Program-made: the position numbers and the translations under genes
DNA from: Saprospiraceae bacterium
GTDB lineage: Bacteria; Bacteroidota; Bacteroidia; Chitinophagales; Saprospiraceae
Length of the DNA stretch: 64,000 nt
Reading direction: 5' to 3'
Assembly: GCA_016713025.1 (NCBI GenBank)
Contig: JADJPZ010000004.1
Span: forward strand, 434,001 to 498,000
The notes under the pieces: model-generated
Told to the model about the DNA's origin: nothing
The model's database searches: none
The model's input: the letters and a program-made list of their open reading frames with translations, nothing else
Part shown: one piece after another, positions 8,546 to 15,494 of the stretch
Position numbering within the stretch: position 1 is the stretch's first letter
Layout of the letters: each line of letters begins with the position of its first letter

Positions 8546-9427
8546 ATGAATTTAAAGAGCAAGGTACAACAATCCCACTGGGGGATATTGATTTTTTTAA
8601 GTGTGCTATGGGGATGTTCATTTATACTGATCAAAAAAGCTCTTATTGCTTTTGATCCAGTTCAGTTAGGTTGTCTCAGATTAGGTATATCATCACTTGC
8701 TTTTGCACCTATGGTATGGTGGCACAGGAGAGATATTGAATGGAAGATGTTACCATTATTTATTGCTGTAGGGCTAACCGGCAGTGGTCTCCCGGCATTT
8801 TTGTTTGCATATGCGCAAACAGAAGTCAGCAGTTCGCTGGCAGGACTTCTCAATAGCCTTACCCCGATATGGACATTGATCATAGGTATCTTTTTATTCC
8901 GGTTGAATTTCAGTAATTTAAAACTGATAGGAGTTGTAATTGGCTTTTTTGGAGCAGGTATGCTCATTCTGATGGGAAACGGTGGTCTCTCCGGTGGTAT
9001 ACAATGGCAAAGTCTGCTCATCGTGGCAGCCACCATCTGTTATGGGTCCAGTGTCAATATGGTACAGGCATTTTTTGGCCACACCAAGCCGGTTATCATT
9101 AGTAGTATGTCTTTTTTCGTTTTGGGCATTCCAGCATTGATCTGGCTTTTTACTACAGATTTTTTGCACGTGATGGCTCATGATCCGCAGGCTAAATGGT
9201 CATTGGGTGCAGTGACAATTTTATCACTATTTGGTACTGTGCTGGCCAGTATGATTTTTTATTATCTTGTGCAGAAGACAAGTGCAGTATTCGGCAGTAC
9301 TGTGACGTACCTGATGCCTGTTGTCGCGCTTGCCTGGGGCATTTTGGATGGTGAGACCATTTCGATGTTACACATCGCAGGACTTTGCTTAATCCTTGTT
9401 GGAGTTTATTTTACTAAAAAATCTTAA
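8546..9427 (+). CDS. DMT-superfamily (EamA) permease
   Basis: This 293-residue membrane protein has ten hydrophobic segments arranged as two EamA repeats. The first includes LSVLWGCSFILIKKALIAFDP and the second begins near LLIVAATICYGSSVNMVQAFFG, matching the conserved W-G-x-x-F/x-x-K opening of drug/metabolite transporters. Members export metabolites, amino acids or drugs; the substrate cannot be told here. The ATG at 8546 (MNLKSKVQQSHWG) is preferred over an in-frame TTG at 8528. The bases TTAATTTGC just before it resemble a -7 box. Followed by a small SET-domain gene 69 bp later, same strand. Confidence 0.88.
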   Translation: MNLKSKVQQSHWGILIFLSVLWGCSFILIKKALIAFDPVQLGCLRLGISSLAFAPMVWWHRRDIEWKMLPLFIAVGLTGSGLPAFLFAYAQTEVSSSLAGLLNSLTPIWTLIIGIFLFRLNFSNLKLIGVVIGFFGAGMLILMGNGGLSGGIQWQSLLIVAATICYGSSVNMVQAFFGHTKPVIISSMSFFVLGIPALIWLFTTDFLHVMAHDPQAKWSLGAVTILSLFGTVLASMIFYYLVQKTSAVFGSTVTYLMPVVALAWGILDGETISMLHIAGLCLILVGVYFTKKS

Positions 9428-9496
9428 TTTTATTCCAACCGCAGACTTTAACATATGTTTTATACTCAGTTGATATGACATTACAAAATCATACAA

Positions 9497-9874
9497 ATGC
9501 ATCAGATACCCGGCTTATATACAGCACATGATGACCATAAGGGAAGGGGTGTATATACTTCAATTCCGGTAAGTATAGGTGACTTGATTGAAGCATGCCC
9601 GGTGATAGTAATTCCTAAGGCAGAACTGCCTATCATTCATAAGACGATCCTGCATGATTACTATTTCTTGTGGGGAGAAGATATGGATGATGCAGCCATT
9701 GCTTTGGGTTTTGGCAGTCTTTACAATCACGCCATTCATCCCAATGCCAATTTTAGTCTTGATATGGAAAACAATACTATAGATATTGTTGCAATAAAGG
9801 ACATCAATCCCGGTGAAGAAGTCACTCTCAATTATCATGGCGAACCTGGTGATGAAGGTGTTTTGTGGTTTTAG
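9497..9874 (+). CDS. Small SET domain-containing protein
   Basis: This 125-residue protein consists of little more than a SET fold. GRGVYTSIPVSIGDLIEACPV is the first SET motif, FGSLYNHAIHPNANF the S-adenosylmethionine-binding NH motif, and INPGEEVTLNYHGE the catalytic-region tyrosine motif. SET enzymes methylate protein lysines. Bacterial stand-alone versions like this are widespread, but their targets are mostly unknown. No pre-SET or post-SET cysteine clusters are present. It sits in a run of short same-strand genes (DMT permease, GNAT, MsrA, MsrB) but with gaps of 70-115 bp, so co-transcription is uncertain. Confidence 0.88.
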   Translation: MHQIPGLYTAHDDHKGRGVYTSIPVSIGDLIEACPVIVIPKAELPIIHKTILHDYYFLWGEDMDDAAIALGFGSLYNHAIHPNANFSLDMENNTIDIVAIKDINPGEEVTLNYHGEPGDEGVLWF

Positions 9875-9988
9875 ACAGTCATCTTGTAATGTTATGAGTA
9901 TATTATCATATTCGTAAGTAGAATAATTTGGGAATCCTAAAAATATAAATTCCTCATGCAAAATTTATAATTAAATAGAACCGAGCTT

Positions 9989-10435
9989 ATGGAAATCACC
10001 AGAACAAACAGCAAACACATGGATTTTGTATCATTGGTAAAACTGCTCGATGCGGAGTTGGCTCAGGCAGATGGTGCTGATCACCAGTTTTATGTACAGT
10101 TTAACACCATCGAAAAGCTAAACCATGTAGTCTTGGTTCATTGCGATGGCGAAGCTTGCGCTTGCGGAGCCATTAAAGCTTTAGATAATGAGACCATGGA
10201 AGTGAAGCGTATGTATGTCATCCAAAACAAAAGAAATCAGGGACTGGCATCTATGGTACTGGAAGAACTTGAAAACTGGAGCAGGGAAATGGCTTATAAA
10301 AGATGTGTTTTAGAAACTGGCAAAAAACAATCAGGTGCTAAAGAGCTGTATCTGAAAAGTGGTTTTAAGATCATACCCAACTATGGTCAATACATCGGAA
10401 TCGAGAATAGTATATGTTTTGAAAAGATGCTTTAA
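9989..10435 (+). CDS. GNAT family N-acetyltransferase
   Basis: This 148-residue protein has a single GNAT domain. Motif A, which binds the acetyl-CoA pyrophosphate, is visible as VKRMYVIQNKRNQGLASMVL, followed by a helix (EELENWSREMAYKRCVLETG) and the C-terminal LYLKSGFKIIPNYGQY strand typical of the fold. The acceptor substrate cannot be predicted. An unusual CDGEACACGAIKAL segment gives it three closely spaced cysteines before motif A. The gene precedes msrA by 67 bp on the same strand. Confidence 0.88.
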   Translation: MEITRTNSKHMDFVSLVKLLDAELAQADGADHQFYVQFNTIEKLNHVVLVHCDGEACACGAIKALDNETMEVKRMYVIQNKRNQGLASMVLEELENWSREMAYKRCVLETGKKQSGAKELYLKSGFKIIPNYGQYIGIENSICFEKML

Positions 10436-10502
10436 AAAGCATGAACCTAAAATTTAGTCCTTTGTTATATGGGACTTAATTAACTTTTAAGTTTAAATAT
10501 TT

Positions 10503-11030
10503 ATGGATGTTATCTATTTTGGTGCTGGTTGCTTTTGGTGCGTTGAAGCTGTTTTCGAAAGATTAAACGGTGTTTCTGATGTCGTATCCGGATATATGGG
10601 AGGACACGTCAAAAATCCTGCTTACAGGGAAGTCTGTAATGGGACAACAGGTCATGCTGAAGTGGTCAAAATAGAATATGTTCCGGAAATCATAAGTTTT
10701 GAAGACCTTCTCCGGATTTTCTGGACAACCCATGATCCAACTACACTCAACCGTCAGGGAGCTGATAAGGGCACACAATACAGATCAGCTATTTTTTACA
10801 CCACCGAAATGCAAAGAGTAGCATCTTTGGAGTCAAAAAGTAGATTTGCAACTGAAATGTGGCAAGATCCAATAGTCACCGAAATCAAGCCAGCCGGTGA
10901 TTTTCATACCGCAGAAAATTATCATCAGGACTATTATACAAATAATCCTGATCAGGGATATTGTTCGATAGTTATTCCTCCGAAAATTGCAAAATTAAGG
11001 GCATCATTTTCTCATCTAATAAAAAAATAA
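10503..11030 (+). CDS. msrA: Peptide-methionine (S)-S-oxide reductase
   Basis: MsrA reduces the S-epimer of methionine sulfoxide in proteins. At 175 residues it has normal family length. The catalytic cysteine is C10 in the signature GAGCFWC, followed by GVSDVVSGYMGGHVKNPAY, the GHAEVVKIEY strand and FWTTHDPTTLNRQGADKGTQYRS (shortened here: FWTTHDPTTLNRQG). The next gene, msrB, starts three bases after its stop, so the two reductases for the two sulfoxide epimers are almost certainly co-transcribed. No signal peptide is present, so it acts in the cytoplasm. Confidence 0.97.
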   Translation: MDVIYFGAGCFWCVEAVFERLNGVSDVVSGYMGGHVKNPAYREVCNGTTGHAEVVKIEYVPEIISFEDLLRIFWTTHDPTTLNRQGADKGTQYRSAIFYTTEMQRVASLESKSRFATEMWQDPIVTEIKPAGDFHTAENYHQDYYTNNPDQGYCSIVIPPKIAKLRASFSHLIKK

Positions 11031-11033
11031 TAA

Positions 11034-11399
11034 TTGGAAAATCAATATAACGAATTGTCGCCTGATGAAGAGTACGTCATCATCCATAAAGGCACTGAAC
11101 GTCCTTTTACAGGCGAATATGATAAGTTTTTTAAGCCAGGAACATACGTATGCAGACGCTGTAATGCACCACTGTACCATTCCACATCGAAGTTTAATTC
11201 AGGATGTGGGTGGCCTTCGTTTGATGATGATTTGGAAGGAGCAGTCAGTAGAATACCCGATAAAGATGGCAGAAGGATCGAAATAGTATGTAAAAATTGT
11301 GGCGGCCATTTGGGACATGTTTTTACAAATGAACGATTTACTCCGAAAAACACAAGACATTGTGTCAACTCACTTTCGATAAAATTTATCCCTGAATGA
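11034..11399 (+). CDS. msrB: Peptide-methionine (R)-S-oxide reductase
   Basis: MsrB reduces the R-epimer of methionine sulfoxide. The 121-residue product shows the zinc-binding cysteine pairs C40/C43 (YVCRRC) and C86/C89 (CKNC), the SGCGWPSF motif and the catalytic cysteine C110 in RHCVNSLS. The start must be a TTG at 11034: it lies three bases after the msrA stop, no in-frame ATG precedes the conserved LSPDEEYVIIHKGTERPFTG region, and the resulting N-terminus has the family's usual length. The gene is translationally linked to msrA. Confidence 0.95.
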   Translation: MENQYNELSPDEEYVIIHKGTERPFTGEYDKFFKPGTYVCRRCNAPLYHSTSKFNSGCGWPSFDDDLEGAVSRIPDKDGRRIEIVCKNCGGHLGHVFTNERFTPKNTRHCVNSLSIKFIPE

Positions 11400-11481
11400 T
11401 CTCTTTTTTTGGAACTTATGTTGAACTGAATATGTTATAAGGGCGTATTTTTTTTTCGAAATTATTTAATCAGAGTCAAAA

Positions 11482-11871
11482 ATGTCATTTGAAGAAACAA
11501 AACAGAAAGCCAAATCATTTTTTAAAAGATTGATGTGGATTTTATTACTTGCCCTTGTGGTATTTAGTGGTGTATATTATTTTTACAGGACATATACTGT
11601 AAGTGAAGGGACACGTACCGGTCTGTTATTTAAAATATCCAAAAAAGGAAAGGTTTTTAAAACATATGAAGGACAACTGCAGCTTGGCGGAACAGCCATT
11701 ATGAATAAGGAAAGTACCTTTGAATTTTCTGTGGAAAATGCAGCGATTTATGAACAAATACAAAATTTTGAAGGCAAAAACGTAAGACTGCATTACAGGG
11801 AATTGGTAGATGCATTTCCATGGCAAGGTGATACTGATTATCTGGTATTTAAAGTCGAACAAGTACAATAA
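11482..11871 (+). CDS. Conserved small membrane-anchored protein
   Basis: This 129-residue protein has one transmembrane helix near the N-terminus (LMWILLLALVVFSGVYYFY, about residues 17-36). A periplasmic or extracytoplasmic domain follows, with GLLFKISKKGKVFKTYEGQL and LHYRELVDAFPWQGDTDYLV. The pattern is that of a conserved Bacteroidota family of unknown function sometimes carried in databases under the misleading name 6-phosphogluconate dehydrogenase; nothing here resembles that enzyme. It lies 43 bp before the start of aguB on the same strand, which may simply be proximity. Confidence 0.65.
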   Translation: MSFEETKQKAKSFFKRLMWILLLALVVFSGVYYFYRTYTVSEGTRTGLLFKISKKGKVFKTYEGQLQLGGTAIMNKESTFEFSVENAAIYEQIQNFEGKNVRLHYRELVDAFPWQGDTDYLVFKVEQVQ

Positions 11872-11914
11872 TTGCCCCTTTATTCCGAACCTTAAACTAA
11901 ATTTTCCCTTAAGT

Positions 11915-12793
11915 ATGGCTAAAGTCAAAGTAGGCATAGTGCAAATGTCTTGTACTGCCGACAAGGAGCTGAACCTTCATAAAGCTATTGATCAAATAGA
12001 AGTTGCAGCACATCAAGGTGCTAATATCATTTGCCTACAAGAGTTATTCACTTCATTATATTTTTGTGATGTAGAAGATTATGATAATTTTCAGCTTGCA
12101 GAGCCTATTCCGGGACCATCGACAGACAGACTTTCAGTCGTTGCCAAGGAATTGGGAGTAGTGATCATTGCTTCACTCTTCGAGAAACGTACTCAAGGAA
12201 TTTATCACAATACTACAGCCGTACTGGATGCTGACGGAAGTTATCTTGGAAAATATCGCAAAATGCATATTCCGGATGATCCGGCTTTTTACGAAAAATT
12301 TTATTTCACACCAGGTGATTTGGGGTACAAAGTATTTCAGACAAGATTTGCCAAAATCGGAGTACTTATATGCTGGGATCAATGGTATCCGGAAGCCAGC
12401 CGTATCACCGCGCTGATGGGGGCAGACATTATGTTTTATCCCACAGCTATAGGTTGGGCGACTTCTCAGGACGCAGAAACCAATATGGATCAATATAATT
12501 CATGGCAGATTATCCAGAGATCGCATGCTGTTGCCAATGGAATACCTGTCGTCAGTGTCAACAGGGTAGGCTTTGAGCAGGACGGAGCTATGAAGTTCTG
12601 GGGAGGAAGTTTTGTGGCAAATGGGCAAGGCAAACTATTGTACCTGGCATCACATGATAATGAGGAAACTGTTGCCGTAGAGCTCGACCTTGCTTTGTCT
12701 GACGCATTCAGAATTCACTGGCCTTTTTTGAGAGATAGACGCATTGATTCATATCAACCGATCACAAAGAGATTTATTGATGATGAAGCCTGA
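11915..12793 (+). CDS. aguB: N-carbamoylputrescine amidase
   Basis: This nitrilase-superfamily enzyme hydrolyses N-carbamoylputrescine to putrescine, CO2 and ammonia. The 292-residue protein shows the catalytic triad E43 (IICLQELF), K116 (GKYRKMHIP) and C153 (GVLICWDQWYPEASR). It keeps the family hallmark FYPTAIGW downstream. Start choice: the ATG at 11915 (MAKVKVGIVQMS); the longer open frame upstream overlaps the previous gene. It overlaps the agmatine deiminase gene by 14 bp, and together the two convert agmatine to putrescine. No arginine decarboxylase is in the window. Confidence 0.94.
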   Translation: MAKVKVGIVQMSCTADKELNLHKAIDQIEVAAHQGANIICLQELFTSLYFCDVEDYDNFQLAEPIPGPSTDRLSVVAKELGVVIIASLFEKRTQGIYHNTTAVLDADGSYLGKYRKMHIPDDPAFYEKFYFTPGDLGYKVFQTRFAKIGVLICWDQWYPEASRITALMGADIMFYPTAIGWATSQDAETNMDQYNSWQIIQRSHAVANGIPVVSVNRVGFEQDGAMKFWGGSFVANGQGKLLYLASHDNEETVAVELDLALSDAFRIHWPFLRDRRIDSYQPITKRFIDDEA

Positions 12794-13859
12794 CATAACG
12801 CCCGGAAGTATGGGGTTTCACTTTCCTGCTGAGTTTGAAAAACAATCTGCTATGTGGCTGTCATGGCCGCACAAAGAAGCCTCATGGCCCGGAAAGCTGG
12901 GTGCAATCTATGACCCGTATTGTGAGTTTATACTGCAGGTAGCAGATCATCAGAGTGTCAATATTAATGTAGCTGATGCTGCAATGGAAAGCTTCGCCCT
13001 TGAAAAAATAATGCAATCTAAGTATGCGGCTAAGCTGTCTGGCATTTCTGATGTTTTGAATAATATAGATTTCTATCACCATTCTACCAATGACGCATGG
13101 TGTCGTGACCACGGACCCGCGTTTGTTATCAATAGAGAGTTGTCAGAAATTGCCATTGTTGACTGGGGATACAATGCCTGGGGCAATAAGTATCCTCCGT
13201 ATGACTTAGATGATGTTATTCCCACTTTGATAGGTGAAAAATTGGGAATGAAGGTCTTTCACCCTGGAATTGTTATGGAAGGTGGCTCAGTAGAATTTAA
13301 TGGGAAAGGCACTTTACTCACTACAACTGCCTGTTTGCTCAATAAAAACCGCAATCCACACCTTAATCAAGAAGAAATAGAAAAATATCTCCGGGAGTAT
13401 TATGGTGTAGATCATATACTGTGGCTGCATGAAGGTATAGTAGGAGATGATACAGACGGTCACATTGATGACATCACAAGATTTGTCAATCATGATACAG
13501 TGGTCACTTGTGTGGAGGAGAATAAAAGTAGCGATAATTATCTGCTTCTGAAAGAAAACATCAGAGATCTGCACAAAATGAGACTTCAGGACGGAAAACA
13601 ACTGAACATTGTGGAATTGCCCATGCCGGCTCCAGTCATATATGAAGATCAAATATTACCGGCCTCTTACGCCAATTTTTATATTTCAAATAAAAAAGTG
13701 ATAGTTCCTATTTTCAGGGATGATAAAAATGATTTTAAAGCCCTTGAAATTTTGAAAACATGTTTTCCTGATCGTGACATTGTGGGTATAGATTCAGTGG
13801 ATATCATTTGGGGTTTGGGAAGTTTTCATTGCCTGAGTCAGCAACAACCATTTATCTGA
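12780..13859 (+). CDS. aguA: Agmatine deiminase
   Basis: Agmatine deiminase converts agmatine to N-carbamoylputrescine, the substrate of the preceding aguB product. The protein of about 359 residues carries SAMWLSWPHKEASWPG, the WCRDHGPAF substrate loop, MEGGSVEFNGKG, the GDDTDGHIDD acidic motif and the C-terminal catalytic cysteine in SFHCLSQQQP. Two adjacent ATG codons (12780, 12783) overlap the aguB stop; either could serve. The more distant upstream start would add 12 residues of aguB-overlapping sequence and is unlikely. The last motif reads GLGSFHC rather than the more usual GGGxxHC, a mild variation. Confidence 0.94.
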   Translation: MMKPDITPGSMGFHFPAEFEKQSAMWLSWPHKEASWPGKLGAIYDPYCEFILQVADHQSVNINVADAAMESFALEKIMQSKYAAKLSGISDVLNNIDFYHHSTNDAWCRDHGPAFVINRELSEIAIVDWGYNAWGNKYPPYDLDDVIPTLIGEKLGMKVFHPGIVMEGGSVEFNGKGTLLTTTACLLNKNRNPHLNQEEIEKYLREYYGVDHILWLHEGIVGDDTDGHIDDITRFVNHDTVVTCVEENKSSDNYLLLKENIRDLHKMRLQDGKQLNIVELPMPAPVIYEDQILPASYANFYISNKKVIVPIFRDDKNDFKALEILKTCFPDRDIVGIDSVDIIWGLGSFHCLSQQQPFI

Positions 13860-14001
13860 AACTCTCCGTATTTTACCATTCTTAAAAGCAGGAGAGCATT
13901 TGAATTAAAATTTGTAGTTTTGATTTTAAATTTGGAAAGAAAACCTTCGATTTTTTTAGGAAATGGAGTTTTTCAAATTGACCATTTTACAAAATTGATC
14001 A

Positions 14002-14565
14002 ATGAAAGATACATTTATACATAGCAAAACTTTTGACCTGATCGAAGTATTATCAAAAGGCGAATACGAAGATTGCACTTTCAGTAACTGCAATTTTGCC
14101 AACCGTGACTTTTCTGAATTTAAATTTATAGCCTGCACATTCATAGGTTGTAATTTAAGTATGATGAAACTCCATAAGACTGTTTTTCAGGGCATAAAAT
14201 TTACAGATTGTAAAATGTTGGGACTTCGGTTTGATCTTTCTCATGATTTTGGACTTTCCTTTTCGTTTGACCATTGCCAGCTCAATCATTCATCGTTTTA
14301 CAAAACAAATATAAAAAAAACTGTTTTTAAAAATACTCAATTGCAGGAAACTGATTTTGCGGAGGCAGACTTGACAAATGCTATATTTGACACATGCAAT
14401 CTTGAGCAAGCTAATTTTGATCGTACTACACTTGAAAAAGCTGACTTTCGGTCTTCTTACAATTATACAATAGACCCTGAGATCAACCGGGTCAAAAAAG
14501 CAAAGTTTTCGGTTTTTGGAATTTCGGGACTTTTAACCAAATATGATATTGAAATAGAGAAATGA
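14002..14565 (+). CDS. Pentapeptide-repeat protein
   Basis: This 187-residue protein is built of pentapeptide repeats of the A(D/N)LxN type (CTFSNCNFANRDFSEFKF, ADLTNAIFDTCNLEQANF), which fold as a right-handed quadrilateral beta-helix. Its length and short C-terminal tail (KKAKFSVFGISGLLTKYDI) resemble the Qnr/McbG group, whose members can mimic DNA and protect gyrase, but that role is only a possibility here. Its 3' half, codons 99 to the stop, is repeated exactly at 26405-26675. The copy here is the complete one. Confidence 0.9.
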   Translation: MKDTFIHSKTFDLIEVLSKGEYEDCTFSNCNFANRDFSEFKFIACTFIGCNLSMMKLHKTVFQGIKFTDCKMLGLRFDLSHDFGLSFSFDHCQLNHSSFYKTNIKKTVFKNTQLQETDFAEADLTNAIFDTCNLEQANFDRTTLEKADFRSSYNYTIDPEINRVKKAKFSVFGISGLLTKYDIEIEK

Positions 14566-14566
14566 T
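14295..14566 (+). repeat. 272-bp direct repeat, left copy
   Basis: From GTTTTACAAAACAAAT at 14295 to the base after the TGA of the pentapeptide gene, the sequence is identical by eye to 26405-26676. Identity starts inside codon 98 and ends abruptly just after the stop, with only a short GCAGGAA match beyond. The two copies lie 12,110 bp apart in direct orientation and bracket the response regulator, kinase, beta-helix and SprB-repeat genes. Confidence 0.95.
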
Positions 14567-14821
14567 CTGCAGGAATAGGAATATACCGAATCTTTAATGA
14601 AATACTTGGATTTGAGGAAAAAGAGCGAATAAATTAGGAGTAAATTTCAAATTGAGAAACATAATTTGTTGAAGAATAGTGGATTGTATTAAACTCATCA
14701 CTTTTTACTTCCTTTACTCTTTTAACAATGTTAAATTTTGAAAGTTAGGTTGAACATCTTTATGTAACTTGAATCTGGGATTTTATCTTTCTTAAATATT
14801 TACTCTTCAACTTATATTGTC

Positions 14822-14829
14822 TAATTTTG
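14822..14829 (+). promoter_or_regulatory. Putative -7 box for the response regulator gene
   Basis: TAATTTTG matches TAnnTTTG and lies 23 bases before the preferred ATG at 14853. No clear TTTG is visible at the expected -33 position. Confidence 0.4.
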
Positions 14830-14852
14830 TGATTTTAAATATATTATGTAGT

Positions 14853-15491
14853 ATGATTATTTCAAACAATGCCATTGACGTAGCTATTCTGGACGACGAT
14901 GAAGGAATAATTTTAGATTTAGATTTACTCTTCAAAAGTAATGAAAGATTTAACCTTAAATGGGCAGGTGAAGATTACACGCATTTCTTTGACCGTGCTG
15001 TTCATAAAGTGGATATCCTATTATTGGATATTCTACTTGGAAAAAATTCAGGAATAGACTTAATTAAAATAATCAAAGAATTAAATCCTCGAATTCAGAT
15101 AATCATGTTCACTGTATTAGAAGATACGGATACACTTGTAGAATGTATGAAAAATGGAGCCGATGGATATCTTCTTAAAGATTCTACTTCTGAGGTTCTA
15201 ATAGCTTCAATTAAGGAAACTTTTAATGGAGGTTCAAATATGAGTCCATTAATGGCGAGAAAGCTTTTTAATTATTTTACAGAAAAGAAAGAAAATAAAA
15301 GTAAGTGGGCAGACTTAACTGATGTTGAATATCAAGTTTTAAAGCTTTTGTCGGATGGTTATAGCTACAAAATTATAGGAGATAAACTTGACACATCACT
15401 GGATTCAGTAAGGTATTATATAAAGGCACTATACAGGAAACTTCAAGTAAATTCTAAAGGTGAAGCGATAAAGAAATTTTTAACACCTTAA
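14853..15491 (+). CDS. NarL/LuxR-type response regulator
   Basis: This 212-residue regulator has a receiver domain with an acidic pocket (AILDDDEG, residues 14-16), the phospho-acceptor D59 (VDILLLDILLG), a switch T in IIMFTVLED and the conserved lysine in GYLLKDST. A LuxR-type helix-turn-helix follows (LTDVEYQVLKLLSDGYSYK through VRYYIKALYRKL). It should bind DNA when phosphorylated. The ATG at 14853 is chosen; the TTG upstream at 14817 overlaps a -7 box. Its stop lies three bases from the stop of the convergent histidine kinase gene, the likely partner, an unusual arrangement for a two-component pair. The gene is AT-rich. Confidence 0.92.
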   Translation: MIISNNAIDVAILDDDEGIILDLDLLFKSNERFNLKWAGEDYTHFFDRAVHKVDILLLDILLGKNSGIDLIKIIKELNPRIQIIMFTVLEDTDTLVECMKNGADGYLLKDSTSEVLIASIKETFNGGSNMSPLMARKLFNYFTEKKENKSKWADLTDVEYQVLKLLSDGYSYKIIGDKLDTSLDSVRYYIKALYRKLQVNSKGEAIKKFLTP

Positions 15492-15494
15492 TGA

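Noticed and set aside
9560..9961. 133-codon minus-strand open frame over the SET gene
   Set aside because: The plus-strand frame has clear SET motifs; the antisense frame has none.
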